DNA of 64,000 nucleotides, taken from positions 61,550 to 125,549 of the forward strand of contig JANQJK010000012.1 in the NCBI GenBank assembly GCA_028281665.1, given 5' to 3'. The stretch's first letter is position 1. Each line of letters starts with the position of its first letter. The translations under genes and the position numbers were made by a program. Source of the DNA: Hyphococcus sp. Its GTDB lineage: Bacteria; Pseudomonadota; Alphaproteobacteria; Caulobacterales; Parvularculaceae. This document shows positions 6,756-16,708 of this stretch, in pieces. The notes below the pieces were generated by a model, which did not search any database, had not been told where the DNA came from, and saw only the letters and a list, made by a program, of their open reading frames with translations.

Positions 6756-9113
6756 CTAATTTTGCGCTTGCAGATAATGGCGGCGATTGGGGCGCGCTTT
6801 AAGCGCGAGGTCGAGCGCTTTCTCGTTTACTTTTTCCGCTTCGCGATAAAGTTGATATTCGCCTGAACGCAGTTGTTCCGGCCAGCCAAGTTGCTCGCCC
6901 GCAACCTCGCGCACGCCGTAGTGACCGGCGGCTTGGCGCGTCCAGAATGGATTATTGAGATGCGGGCGCGCGAGCGCGCAGAGGTCAGCCCGGGCGGCGG
7001 CGACGATGGTGTTCACCTGTTCAGGCAGCGTAATGTCGCCGACCGCAATCGTTGGAATATCCACGCGTTGCTTGACGAATTCGGCGAAGGGCGTTTGCCA
7101 CATGCGGCCGAATACCGGCTTTTGCCATTTCACGGTTTCCCCTGATGAACAATGGATAATGTCGACGCCGGCGTCTTTGAAGAGACGAGCGATGACCTCA
7201 AGGTCATCGAGCTCAAGTCCGCCGGGCGCCCAGTCGCTTGAAGATAAGCGCACCGACATTGGACGGTCGTCCGGCCAGATGGCGTGTATCGCCTCAAACA
7301 CTTCGAGCGGGAACTTTGCGCGCGCGCGCGCATCGCCGCCATATGCGTCGGTTCGTTGGTTGGTGAGAGGCGACAGAAAACTCGCCAGGAGATAGCCATG
7401 GGCGCAATGCAATTCCAACATATCGAAGCCAGCGCGCACGCCGCGTTCGGCCGAGGCGACAAAGCTATCGCGAATGGCGTCCATCTGCGCGCGGTCGAGT
7501 TCAGCGGGCGTGTCGGAAACACCCTCAATATAAGGAATGGGGGAGGCGGAGAAGATCGGCCAGTTGCCGTTATCGAGCGGCATGTCCATGCCGACAGCGG
7601 GCGTTTTGGTCGAGCCTTTGCGCCCTGCATGTCCTAGCTGCAGTGCGATTTTCGCTGGTGTTTGGTGAACAAGAGAAACCAGATGTGTGAAGTCCGCTTC
7701 CTGTTCGTCGCTCCAGAGGCCGGTGCATCCCGGCGTGATGCGCGCCTCCGCTGTCGGGCAGGTCATTTCGGTGAAGATCAATCCAGCGCCTCCCAGCGCC
7801 CGCGCCCAATAGTGAGTATAATGCCAATCCGTCAGGCGGCCCTCTTCGGCGCAGTATTGGGCCATGGGCGCCATGGCGACGCGGTTCGCAACAGTTATTC
7901 CGCGCAAGTCGAACGGCGTGAACATTGGCGTCGGCCGATTTTTCGAAACTTCGCGGCCAGTGGCTTTTCCATATCGTTCATAAAACTCTGACTCAGCGCG
8001 TTCTAGAAAACGTTCGTCACGGAGTTTAAGATTATCCCATGTGACCGATTTCGCACGCGACATGACAGAGAAAGCGAACTCGTAGCGCGCCTTGTTCCAA
8101 TGAAGCGGCATGTCCTCGAACCAGCGCAACGAAACGGCGGCGTTGTGCTGGGTGATTTCCACTGGCGTTCTGCGCTCGGCTTCGTATGCGGCGAAGGCGG
8201 CGTCTACATCGTCCGGATTGTCGACGATGGCGTCTGACAATGCGATGGCGCACTCCATGGCGAGTTTGGTGCCCGAGCCGATTGACCAGTGCGCCGTTGC
8301 CTTGATGTCGCCGAGCATTACCATGTTTTTGTGACTCCAGCGCTCGCACGCGATCACCGGGAAGCGTCGCCAGATGGAGCGGTTGGTGATGAGGCCGTGA
8401 CCGTCGAGGTCTTTTTCGAACACCTTCTCCAGATAGCGCGCCGCTTCGTTCTCGCTCATTTTGGCAAAACCGCTTGCTTCCCAGCACTCGGGCGTCGTCT
8501 CGATCACCCAGGTCGAGCGCCCCTCCTCATATTGATAGGTGTGCGCGCAAAAATGCCCGTGTTCCGTCTTTTGAAAAAAGAAGGTGAAGGCGTCGAGCGG
8601 ACGCGTAGAGCCCATCCAAGTGAAGTAGTTGCGGCGTTCTTCCGTCTTGACGCCGAATTCAGCCTCATATTTGGCGCGCATGGGGCTGTTGATGCCATTG
8701 GCGAGAAGAATGATGTCGCTGTCGGCGAAGCGGGTTTCGAAATCAGCGACGTCGACCATCTCTTCGAAATGGATTGGGATGCCTTCTTCTGAACAGCGTC
8801 GCTGCAACAGCTGTAGCAAAGTCTTGCGCGAACAGCCCGCGAATCCGTTACCGCCAATCACCGTGCCTTCGCCGTCGCGTTCGATGACGATGTCCGACCA
8901 GTATGCGAAGGACTCCTTGATCATTTCGTAGGATTGTGGGTCTGCGCTAAAGAACTCGTCGAGCGTCTCGTCAGAAAACACGACACCAAAGCCAAATGTA
9001 TCGTCAGGCCGGTTTTGCTCGTAGATTTCGATGTTGCAATCGGGCATGCGTTTTTTGGTCAGCAACGCGAAATAGAGCCCGCCTGGGCCGCCGCCGATAA
9101 CCGCTATTTTCAT
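6756..9113 (-). CDS. Bifunctional flavoprotein: 2-aminobenzoyl-CoA monooxygenase/reductase type (salicylyl-CoA 5-hydroxylase/oxidoreductase family)
   Basis: This 785-residue fusion of two flavoenzymes begins with an aromatic monooxygenase half. It shows AVIGGGPGGLY (FAD Rossmann motif) at the N-terminus and GDIKATAHWSIGSG near residue 280. The second half, from about residue 395, is an OYE/YqjM-type barrel: TPMFTPFDLRGITVANRVAMAP, QLGHAGRKGS and LSPLTNQRTDAYGG. This architecture is that of 2-aminobenzoyl-CoA monooxygenase/reductase, which hydroxylates and then reduces the aromatic CoA ester; databases often label homologs salicylyl-CoA 5-hydroxylase/oxidoreductase. The ATG at 9113 has an AGGAG 6 nt upstream; an upstream in-frame TTG at 9134 lacks support. 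It is the last gene of the minus-strand operon, after glutaryl-CoA dehydrogenase. Anthraniloyl-CoA versus salicylyl-CoA as substrate cannot be decided from sequence alone. Confidence 0.9.
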   Translation of the reverse strand: MKIAVIGGGPGGLYFALLTKKRMPDCNIEIYEQNRPDDTFGFGVVFSDETLDEFFSADPQSYEMIKESFAYWSDIVIERDGEGTVIGGNGFAGCSRKTLLQLLQRRCSEEGIPIHFEEMVDVADFETRFADSDIILLANGINSPMRAKYEAEFGVKTEERRNYFTWMGSTRPLDAFTFFFQKTEHGHFCAHTYQYEEGRSTWVIETTPECWEASGFAKMSENEAARYLEKVFEKDLDGHGLITNRSIWRRFPVIACERWSHKNMVMLGDIKATAHWSIGSGTKLAMECAIALSDAIVDNPDDVDAAFAAYEAERRTPVEITQHNAAVSLRWFEDMPLHWNKARYEFAFSVMSRAKSVTWDNLKLRDERFLERAESEFYERYGKATGREVSKNRPTPMFTPFDLRGITVANRVAMAPMAQYCAEEGRLTDWHYTHYWARALGGAGLIFTEMTCPTAEARITPGCTGLWSDEQEADFTHLVSLVHQTPAKIALQLGHAGRKGSTKTPAVGMDMPLDNGNWPIFSASPIPYIEGVSDTPAELDRAQMDAIRDSFVASAERGVRAGFDMLELHCAHGYLLASFLSPLTNQRTDAYGGDARARAKFPLEVFEAIHAIWPDDRPMSVRLSSSDWAPGGLELDDLEVIARLFKDAGVDIIHCSSGETVKWQKPVFGRMWQTPFAEFVKQRVDIPTIAVGDITLPEQVNTIVAAARADLCALARPHLNNPFWTRQAAGHYGVREVAGEQLGWPEQLRSGEYQLYREAEKVNEKALDLALKARPNRRHYLQAQN

Positions 9114-9140
9114 CGATTTTCTCCTAGCCTTCAACGCGTT

Positions 9141-10319
9141 TCAAGCGAAAGCCTGAATGCCGGTCTGTGCGCGGCCCAAAATCAATCCGTGAACATCATG
9201 TGTGCCCTCATAGGTGTTCACCGCTTCAAGATTCATCACATGCCGGATCACATGATATTCATCAGAAACGCCATTGCCGCCATGCATGTCACGAGCAGTC
9301 CGGGCGATATCGAGGGCTTTGCCACAACTGTTCCGCTTAATGAGGGAAATAGACGTAGGGTGAAGATTGCCTGCATCCCGTTGGCGGCCCGCCTGAAGGC
9401 AGGCGAAGAGGCCAGTGGTGATTTCGGTTTGCATGTCGGCAAGTTTCTTCTGCACAAGCTGCGTTGCGGCGAGGGGGCGCCCGAACTGCACCCGCTCGAG
9501 TGTATATTCTCGCGCGGCGTGCCAGCAGAATTCCGCTGCGCCGAGCGCGCCCCAGGCGATGCCATAGCGCGCAGAGTTGAGGCAGCCAAACGGCCCTTTA
9601 AGGCCTTCAACATTCGGCAATAGATTTTCTTCCGGCACAAAAACGTCGTCCATGACAATTTCGCCGGTCACCGATGCGCGGAGCGAGAACTTGCCTTCAA
9701 TTTTCGGGGCGGAGAGGCCCTCCATGCCTTTTTCAAGGATGAATCCGCGAACAACGTCGTCATCGGTCTTCGCCCAGACGACGAAAACATCAGCAATAGG
9801 AGAATTTGTGATCCACATTTTGGCGCCGCTAAGACGGTATCCGCCGTCCGTTTCTCGCGCCCGGGTTTTCATCGAGGCGGGATCAGATCCTGCATCAGGT
9901 TCGGTAAGGCCGAAACAGCCGACCCATTCGCCAGTGGCGAGCTTGGGCAGGTATTTTTCCCGCTGCGCCTCGCCGCCATAAGCATTGATCGGATGCATGA
10001 CGAGCGAGGATTGAACGCTCATCGCCGAACGATAGCCTGAATCAACCCGCTCGACCTCCCGCGCGATGAGGCCATAGGTCACGTAGTTGACGCCAGCGCA
10101 GCCATACCCCTCTATCGTTGCGCCCAGCAAACCCATGTCGCCCATTTCGCGCATGATGTTGCGGTCAAAGGTCTCGTGGCGGTGCGCTTCCAAGACCCGC
10201 GGAAACAATTTGCCCTGACAATACTGGCGCGCATTATCGCGCACCATGATTTCCTCATCTGTGAGGACGTCGTTTAAATTTAAGGGGTCTTGCCAATCAA
10301 AGGCCGGTAAACTGCTCAC
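9141..10319 (-). CDS. gcdH: Glutaryl-CoA dehydrogenase
   Basis: This acyl-CoA dehydrogenase of about 392 residues has features specific to glutaryl-CoA dehydrogenase: the start [11 protein letters not shown], the substrate-binding Arg/Ser stretch [24 protein letters not shown], and the catalytic Glu in [10 protein letters not shown]. The enzyme oxidatively decarboxylates glutaryl-CoA to crotonyl-CoA and passes electrons to ETF. I choose GTG 10319 because conserved residues begin there ([10 protein letters not shown]), it lies 26 nt after the RidA gene stop, and the length then equals that of the family. The reading frame stays open upstream to 10511, but that extension is only a shadow of the RidA gene. 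In this operon it would handle a C5 dicarboxyl-CoA product of ring cleavage. Confidence 0.92.
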   Translation of the reverse strand: MSSLPAFDWQDPLNLNDVLTDEEIMVRDNARQYCQGKLFPRVLEAHRHETFDRNIMREMGDMGLLGATIEGYGCAGVNYVTYGLIAREVERVDSGYRSAMSVQSSLVMHPINAYGGEAQREKYLPKLATGEWVGCFGLTEPDAGSDPASMKTRARETDGGYRLSGAKMWITNSPIADVFVVWAKTDDDVVRGFILEKGMEGLSAPKIEGKFSLRASVTGEIVMDDVFVPEENLLPNVEGLKGPFGCLNSARYGIAWGALGAAEFCWHAAREYTLERVQFGRPLAATQLVQKKLADMQTEITTGLFACLQAGRQRDAGNLHPTSISLIKRNSCGKALDIARTARDMHGGNGVSDEYHVIRHVMNLEAVNTYEGTHDVHGLILGRAQTGIQAFA

Positions 10320-10344
10320 GCTTTTGTTCCGTATGCTCTGGAGT

Positions 10345-10739
10345 TTATTCAGGAATAACGGCGGTGGTCTCGATTTCGATCTTTGCCTTGTCTTCGACCA
10401 AGGCTGTGACTTCCACGAGAGCCATGCAAGGAAAAACGCGCCCGAGAACGTCGCGCCAGGCGGCGCCGATTTCTTTTGCGCTATCGAGATATTCGCGCTT
10501 GTCGGTGACATAACAGGTCATCCGCACTATATGATCCGGCGTCGCACCGCCCTTGACGAGGATGGCTTTGGTGTTCTCAAGCGTTTGGCGAAATTGTCCG
10601 GCCATGTCGTCATACTCGAATAGCTCTTCGGTATTCCAGCCGACAACACCGGCGGTGAATACGAGGCGGCCGGAAGCCGCGACGCCGTTTGCATAACCCT
10701 TGGGGCGAGGCCAGCCGTCTGGCTGGAGAACTTCGTGGC

Positions 10740-10743
<4 letters not shown>
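10345..10743 (-). CDS. RidA/YjgF-family protein lacking the canonical catalytic Arg
   Basis: This 132-residue protein has the Rid fold: [11 protein letters not shown] near the N-terminus, [31 protein letters not shown] in the middle and a C-terminal [10 protein letters not shown] strand. Archetypal RidA hydrolyses reactive enamines/imines and needs an Arg in a segment resembling PARSCVEVA. Here that segment reads [10 protein letters not shown], so the Arg is missing and it belongs to a different Rid subgroup. It sits among acyl-CoA enzymes of an aminobenzoyl-CoA-type operon, where enamine/imine intermediates are expected from removal of the ring amino group, so hydrolysis of such an intermediate is plausible but unproven. 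Its ATG overlaps the stop of the upstream acyl-CoA dehydrogenase gene. Confidence 0.88.
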
Positions 10744-11918
<1,175 letters not shown>

Positions 11919-11920
11919 TG

Positions 11921-12730
11921 TCAATCGCCCTCGAATACCGGTTTTTCTTTGGCGACAAAGGCCTCATAGGCGCGAACGAAATCATTCGTTTTCATACAGA
12001 TGGCTTGGGCCTGGGCCTCTGCTTCGATCGCGGCCTCAAGGCTCATATCCCACTCATAATTGAGCTGGTTCTTGGTGACGCCATTCGCGAAAGCGGGACC
12101 GGCGGCGAGTTTCCTCGCCATTTTCATGGCATGCTCGTCAAGCGATGCCGCATCGACAATCTGGTTGAAGAACCCCCATACGAGGCCCTCTTCTGCGGAA
12201 AAGCTGCGCCCAAAGAACAATAATTCGCTGGCGCGCCCCTGGCCGATAATGCGCGGCAGGATCGCGCACGCGCCCATGTCGCAGCCGGCGAGCCCCACGC
12301 GATTGAAGAGGAATGCGGTCTTCGCTTCGGGCGTTGCATATCGAATATCGGAGGCCATGGAAATAATCGCGCCCGCACCGACGCTGACGCCATCGACGGC
12401 TGCGATGATCGGTTGCGGGCATGCACGCATCGCCTTGACGAGATCGCCCGTCATGCGCGTGAAGTCCAGAAGTTCCGGCATGTTCATCTTGGTCAACGGA
12501 CCAATGATTTCGTGAACATCGCCGCCTGAACAGAAATTACCGCCATTGCTGCCAAAAACAATCGCCTTGACGTTTTTTGCGTAAACGAGCTGACGAAACG
12601 TATCACGCAATTCCGCATAGGATTCGAAAGTCAGCGGGTTTTTCCGTTCAGGGCCCTTCAATGAAATGCGCGCAACGCCATCTGAATAATCCCAGACGAA
12701 ATGTTCCGGTTTGAATTCTTCAGGGATCAT
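11921..12730 (-). CDS. Enoyl-CoA hydratase/isomerase family protein
   Basis: This crotonase-fold protein of 269 residues has an oxyanion-hole segment [13 protein letters not shown] near residue 62 and [22 protein letters not shown] near residue 115, followed by [24 protein letters not shown]. It probably hydrates or hydrolytically opens an alicyclic enoyl-CoA in the pathway. The start ATG 12730 overlaps the MarR gene stop in an ATGA junction, so regulator and enzyme are co-translated. Catalytic Glu assignment relative to classical crotonases is uncertain; residues around VGLAGCDMG differ from the common GLxPxxG pattern, which is frequent in ring-opening or specialised members. Confidence 0.88.
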   Translation of the reverse strand: MIPEEFKPEHFVWDYSDGVARISLKGPERKNPLTFESYAELRDTFRQLVYAKNVKAIVFGSNGGNFCSGGDVHEIIGPLTKMNMPELLDFTRMTGDLVKAMRACPQPIIAAVDGVSVGAGAIISMASDIRYATPEAKTAFLFNRVGLAGCDMGACAILPRIIGQGRASELLFFGRSFSAEEGLVWGFFNQIVDAASLDEHAMKMARKLAAGPAFANGVTKNQLNYEWDMSLEAAIEAEAQAQAICMKTNDFVRAYEAFVAKEKPVFEGD

Positions 12731-13188
12731 GCGGCGTTCCTTTTTTCTTTATCCAGGGGCAACTTCAGCTTTCCGAGAAGCCGGCGCAGCATGGCGAGTT
12801 CGTTCTGAGAAAGACCCGTAAAGGCGTCGCTCACCCAACTGCGATGCTCGTCCGCCATTTTCTCAAACAGTTTTTCGCCCTTGCGCGTTAGGCGGAAGAT
12901 GGCCACACGCCCATCCTCGCGGCTTGAGATGCGCTTCACCAGTCCATCACGAATAAGCGGCGCCGTAACTTGTGTCGTGTTGCCCTCTGTCACCATGAGT
13001 CGTTGCGAAAGATCGCCCGCCCTCAGGCCCTCAGGCCCAGCCCGGTCGAGCGCCGAGAGGACGTCAAAGCGCGAAATGGAAACACCGAACTGCGTACGCA
13101 AGGCCGTGTCGATTGATTTCTTGATCGCGTTTGACGCGGTCAACAAGTCGAGCCATGCGCGCAGCGCATTGCGTTCTGATTGGGTCAT
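12727..13188 (-). CDS. MarR-family transcriptional regulator of the aromatic-CoA operon
   Basis: This 153-residue winged-helix protein shows [39 protein letters not shown] at about residues 52-91, the MarR recognition helix and wing. It is embedded in the operon, overlapping its neighbours by 4 nt on each side. MarR proteins inside aromatic catabolic operons usually repress them and release DNA on binding an aromatic acid or its CoA thioester. The two 16-bp near-identical palindromes in the control region at 13950-14007 are its most likely operators. Ligand identity is inferred only from the operon. Confidence 0.9.
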   Translation of the reverse strand: MTQSERNALRAWLDLLTASNAIKKSIDTALRTQFGVSISRFDVLSALDRAGPEGLRAGDLSQRLMVTEGNTTQVTAPLIRDGLVKRISSREDGRVAIFRLTRKGEKLFEKMADEHRSWVSDAFTGLSQNELAMLRRLLGKLKLPLDKEKRNAA

Positions 13189-13943
13189 GAGGTTGTCTCC
13201 CCGCCGTCAATGGCGATGGCTTGACCGTTGACGGAAGCTGCGGCGTCGCTGGCGAGCCATAGGGCGGCGGCGGCGACTTCGTCAGTTTGGACGAGGCGGC
13301 CCATGGGATTGTCTTTCACAAACTCGGCCAGCGCGTTCTCCCGGCTTCTGCCTGTCTTCTCAGTCGTTGCGGCGAGGGCATTGTCAACGAGCGGAGTGTC
13401 GGTGAAGCCGGGACAGATCGCATTCGCGGTGACGCCGGTCTTTGCGAGTTCGACAGCGAGAGTGCGGATCCAGCCGAGGGCGCCGTGCTTCGCCGCGGAA
13501 TAAGCGCCGGCATAGGCGTACCCTTTTAGGGACGCCGTCGATGCGATCGCAATGAAGCGTCCCCAGCCACGCTCGGTCATTTGCGGGAGGGCGGCCTGGG
13601 CGCAAAGATAAACGCTCGTCAGGTTGACGGCGATCATCCTGTCCCAGATTTCCCGTTTGGTCTTTAACGCCGGCGCTGTTGCTGCTGCACCCGCATTGGC
13701 GACAAAAACATCAATCGGACCGGCGGTGTTCAGCGCACCGGCGATGGAGGCTTCATCTGTGACATCAATCGTGACGAAGCGATGACCGCTGGCTTCCAGC
13801 TTTCCGGTGTTGCGGCCGGCGACGATGACTTCATGGCTGGCAGCTGCGAAGGCATTCGCGACAGCAAGGCCGATGCCCGAACCGCCGCCCGTGATGAAGA
13901 CTTTGCGCGCAGCGCTTCTCGAAACCTTCCGAACCAAATTCAT
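13185..13943 (-). CDS. Short-chain dehydrogenase (3-hydroxyacyl-CoA dehydrogenase-like), first gene of the operon
   Basis: This intact classical SDR of 252 residues has ITGGGSGIGLAVA near the N-terminus, VANAGAAA near residue 83, the catalytic Ser in IASTASLKG and YSAAK near residue 146. In this operon it likely oxidises the hydroxyacyl-CoA formed by the hydratase. It is the promoter-proximal gene. The predicted -10 element ends only 6 nt before the ATG and no Shine-Dalgarno sequence is visible, so the message may be leaderless. Its stop overlaps the MarR gene start by 4 nt. Confidence 0.9.
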   Translation of the reverse strand: MNLVRKVSRSAARKVFITGGGSGIGLAVANAFAAASHEVIVAGRNTGKLEASGHRFVTIDVTDEASIAGALNTAGPIDVFVANAGAAATAPALKTKREIWDRMIAVNLTSVYLCAQAALPQMTERGWGRFIAIASTASLKGYAYAGAYSAAKHGALGWIRTLAVELAKTGVTANAICPGFTDTPLVDNALAATTEKTGRSRENALAEFVKDNPMGRLVQTDEVAAAALWLASDAAASVNGQAIAIDGGETTS

Positions 13944-13977
13944 GAATTTATTTTAGTATCAAAATAAATTTCGTCAA
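13943..13977 (-). promoter_or_regulatory. Predicted leaderless promoter of the aromatic-CoA operon
   Basis: Read on the minus strand, TTGACG (13977-13972) is followed after 16 bp by TAAAAT (13955-13950), close to sigma70 consensus. The expected start of transcription then falls on or next to the A of the ATG at 13943. No Shine-Dalgarno sequence is present. The -10 element lies inside the first operator copy, consistent with repression by occlusion. Confidence 0.6.
13945..13970. promoter_or_regulatory. Operator copy 1, MarR-like palindrome
   Basis: This is a perfect inverted repeat with 10-bp arms (13945-13954 and 13961-13970) around the spacer AGTATC. Its 16-bp core ATTTTAGTATCAAAAT (13950-13965) matches the second copy at 13992-14007 in 14 of 16 positions. 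It overlaps the -10 of the minus-strand promoter. The assignment to the operon's MarR protein is inference. Confidence 0.65.
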
Positions 13978-13991
13978 CAGCAATTGAAATA

Positions 13992-14007
13992 ATTTTAGGA
14001 TTAAAAT
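13992..14007. promoter_or_regulatory. Operator copy 2, MarR-like palindrome
   Basis: The sequence ATTTTAGGATTAAAAT forms an inverted repeat (ATTTTA-GGAT-TAAAAT) and repeats the core of copy 1 exactly 42 bp away, about four helical turns, putting both on the same DNA face. It lies just downstream of a TTGAAA (13984-13989) that could be the -35 of the plus-strand thiolase pseudogene promoter. Regulation of both arms by one repressor is likely. Confidence 0.6.
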
Positions 14008-14042
14008 ATCCAGTAAAAAACTGGGAGCTAGGAGTCTGAAAT

Positions 14043-14623
14043 ATGCGTGATGCATACATTTGTGACTATATTCGTACGCCAATTGGTAGATATGGCGGCG
14101 TACTTTCAACGGTCCGGACCGACGATTTAGCAGCCGCGCCAATTGCATCGTTGATGCAGCGCAATAAGCGCGCTGACTGGGAGAAGCTCGATGACGTCAT
14201 TTTGGGATGCGCTAATCAGGCGGGCGAAGACAACCGCAATGTGGCGCGAATGGCGGCCTTACTGGCTGGCTTGCCGGAAGTGTGGCTGCGATGACCGTCA
14301 ACAGGCTGTGCGGTTCAGGGCTCGACGCGGTTCTTGCGGCGGGGCGTGCGATAAAGGCAGGTGAAGCGTTAATCGTGGACAACGATGAGCATCCGCGCGG
14401 CGATACCTCTGTAGAAAAGCTTAGCAAACTGAAAACACCATTTCGTGAAAACGGAACGATGACTGCGTGTAACGCCAGCGGTGTGAATGATGGTGCTACA
14501 GCGCTTGAGCTGAAAAGGAATGGCGTGCGTCGTGTGCTGGCGACGATGTGTGTCGGCGTCGGGCAGGGTATCGCCCTCGCAATGGATCCATTACTGGATA
14601 GACCTGTCGAAAACCATAGTTGA
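14043..14623 (+). pseudogene. pcaF: Beta-ketoadipyl-CoA-type thiolase pseudogene (pcaF remnant)
   Basis: The N-terminus MRDAYICDYIRTPIGRYGG and the segment [22 protein letters not shown] are those of PcaF-type thiolases. Near 14275-14285 the frame shifts by one base (LPEV, then TVNRLCGSG in another frame). In the second frame the protein jumps from AGEALIV straight to DEHPRGDTS, then from GVNDGATAL to [18 protein letters not shown], so two large internal segments are gone. About 180 of some 400 codons remain. The nucleophilic Cys (CGSG) survives, but the C-terminal GHP His region is deleted, so no active enzyme can form. An AGGAG ribosome-binding site (14030-14034) and the divergent operator are intact, so the loss is probably recent. 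It would have supplied the final thiolysis for the divergent CoA operon. Confidence 0.88.
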
Positions 14624-14738
14624 TCCGCTTTTGCCTCACTCGGATGGTTTGGCATTGAATCTCATGCTGGCTGACGTTCGGCCTGCTATTCACACAAGCA
14701 GAGCTAATGTGAGCGATTAGTTTTTGCCGTTTGACGCT

Positions 14739-15779
14739 ATGAATCGCAATGTGAGACGATTTCGAGTTCAACGGTTTGATGGCGAAGGCGTGCTGGCGCA
14801 ACGACTCATATTTCCTGAAAAGGGCCGCGTTGCCCTTGATGACTTTGCGATTGAATCGCCAGATGATCATAGTGTTCTTGTGCGGACGGTATGTAGTTTG
14901 ATCAGTACGGGCACAGAAACGACCATACTCCAACAGAAATACGATGAAGGCACGCATTTCGCGGAGATGTTTTCGTTTCCGCAGTTGCAGACTGGAAATC
15001 AAGCAGTCGGTATTATCGAAGAAGTTGGAGCTGCGGTTGAGGGGTTGCGGCCGGGTCAGCGTGTGTTTTTTCGCAAGGCTCACGCGTCTCATTGGACTGT
15101 TCCCGCAGCTCTTTGCGCATGCGTGCCGGAGGGCATATCGACGGTCGAGGCGGTTTGGAATGGCTTCGCAAGGATAGCGTTTTCCTCAGCTGCTGCCGCG
15201 CCTTTGCGTCTCGGAGGGGAAGTGCTGATTATTGGTGCTGGTCCTGTGGGGCAATTGGCGGCGCGTTGGTCTTTGGCGGCAGGAATGGCGCGCACTGTAA
15301 TGTGTGATCTCTCTAAAGAGCGACTATCGCACGCGCCGAGGGGCGTTGTTTCCTACGCTTGCTCTGTTATCGAAAGCGTAAAAGCGTTGCGCGATCTTTC
15401 AACCCGTGAAGGGTTTCAGGCAATCATTGACTGTACGGGCAACGCGGATGCTTTTTCCGCAGCGCTTTCGTTGGCGCCGCCGCTTGGCAAGGTGATTCTG
15501 CTCGGGGATACAGGTTTTCCGGGCCGTCAAAGTCTATCGTCGCAGATGATGAAAAAGAGTCTTAGTGTGATAGGAGCCCATGAACATCAAAACTGCAGTG
15601 AACTGACGTCTTCTGCAATTGACGAGTTGTTTTTTGAGTTGGTTTTGCGAGGGGCGATGGATCTCGATGGTCTTGTTACTCATCGCTTTGCACCGGAACG
15701 CTATGCTGATGCGTACGCACTAGCGACCGACCGTAACGAAGGGGCGGTAGGAATTCTGTTCGACTGGTCGGACGAATAA
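14739..15779 (+). CDS. Zinc-type alcohol dehydrogenase-like (MDR superfamily) oxidoreductase
   Basis: This medium-chain dehydrogenase/reductase of about 346 residues has a GroES-like N-half with CSLISTGTE near residue 50 and a Rossmann half with VLIIGAGPVGQLAARW near residue 165. The ISTGTE/ISPGTE motif and the lack of the usual GHE zinc motif place it with BchC-like or threonine-dehydrogenase-like MDR proteins rather than classical alcohol dehydrogenases. It likely oxidises a hydroxyl of a small-molecule substrate with NAD(P). ATG 14739 is preferred over the in-frame TTG at 14724; neither has a strong ribosome-binding site. It leads a plus-strand run with an SDR, a VOC protein and a transporter, which suggests one catabolic unit of unknown substrate. 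Confidence 0.8.
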   Translation: MNRNVRRFRVQRFDGEGVLAQRLIFPEKGRVALDDFAIESPDDHSVLVRTVCSLISTGTETTILQQKYDEGTHFAEMFSFPQLQTGNQAVGIIEEVGAAVEGLRPGQRVFFRKAHASHWTVPAALCACVPEGISTVEAVWNGFARIAFSSAAAAPLRLGGEVLIIGAGPVGQLAARWSLAAGMARTVMCDLSKERLSHAPRGVVSYACSVIESVKALRDLSTREGFQAIIDCTGNADAFSAALSLAPPLGKVILLGDTGFPGRQSLSSQMMKKSLSVIGAHEHQNCSELTSSAIDELFFELVLRGAMDLDGLVTHRFAPERYADAYALATDRNEGAVGILFDWSDE

Positions 15780-15810
15780 TGTGGGGATTTAAGTTAGGCA
15801 TGAGAAATCT

Positions 15811-16668
15811 ATGAGAACGATAGTGATCACAGGTTGTTCGAGCGGAATTGGACTTGAAACCGCTCTTGCGTTCGCCCGGGCAAAAGACCGGGTTTACGCC
15901 ACCATGCGAGATCTGTCGCGAGGCGACAAACTCCTGGCTGCCGCCAAACAGGAAGATTTAACGCTCAATGTCCTCGAGCTGGATGTAACGGCGCCCTCTC
16001 GATTCGAATCTGTAGTTGGAACAATCGTTGAAGAGGCTGGCGGCATTGATGTCTTGGTGAACAATGCAGGCGCTCTGCCGATCGGAGCATTTGAGGACGT
16101 GAGTGAAACAGCGTTGCGCCATACAATGGAAGTAAACTTCTTTGGTCCGGCGCTTTTAACTCAGGTTGTGTTGCCCATCATGCGTCAACAGCAAAGTGGC
16201 TATGTAATCAATATCAGTTCGCTTTCTGGCATGGCGTCAAAGGGCGGAGACAGCGTTTATGCTGCTTCAAAATTCGCGCTCGAAGGACTATCTGAAGGGC
16301 TTCGTCTTGAAATCGCGCGATGGAATATCAAAACGGCGCTGGTGGAGCCTGGGCAATATGCGACAAGCCTTTTTCGCGACACAAGCGACGGGACGATTGA
16401 GAAGCATCCGTCGGAATATCATCTCTACAACGAATGGCTCCGCAACGGCATCAGGAACGGGGCGGCTGGCGACGATCCGCGCAAACTGGCTGAACTAATT
16501 TTGGAAATCTCGCATTCTAACGGTGCTCAATTCCGTTGGCCGGCAGATGATGTCGCCAAACACGTAATGAGCGTTGTTTTTGCGCAAAGTGATTCAGAGC
16601 GCAGCTCGTTCTTGCGTCAAGTCGCTAACATGGACTGGTGGATAGAGGGGCGCGATACACCGGACTGA
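15811..16668 (+). CDS. Short-chain dehydrogenase/reductase
   Basis: This 285-residue classical SDR has TGCSSGIGLETA at the N-terminus, NNAGALPIG near residue 83, Ser in NISSLSGMAS and YAASK near residue 150, so all catalytic residues are present. The downstream LRLEIARWNIKTALVEPGQYATSLF pattern is typical of the large SDR subgroup resembling 17-beta-hydroxysteroid dehydrogenases, which cannot be assigned a substrate. It lies 31 nt after the MDR gene and 40 nt before the VOC gene, probably in one operon. No signal peptide or membrane segment is visible. Confidence 0.88.
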   Translation: MRTIVITGCSSGIGLETALAFARAKDRVYATMRDLSRGDKLLAAAKQEDLTLNVLELDVTAPSRFESVVGTIVEEAGGIDVLVNNAGALPIGAFEDVSETALRHTMEVNFFGPALLTQVVLPIMRQQQSGYVINISSLSGMASKGGDSVYAASKFALEGLSEGLRLEIARWNIKTALVEPGQYATSLFRDTSDGTIEKHPSEYHLYNEWLRNGIRNGAAGDDPRKLAELILEISHSNGAQFRWPADDVAKHVMSVVFAQSDSERSSFLRQVANMDWWIEGRDTPD

Positions 16669-16708
16669 GAAGTGCAATCGCAGCTCTTTAATTCGTAGGA
16701 GAATAGAT

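Noticed and set aside
10320..10511. N-terminal extension of the glutaryl-CoA dehydrogenase frame
   Set aside because: It overlaps the RidA gene, and family homology begins at GTG 10319.
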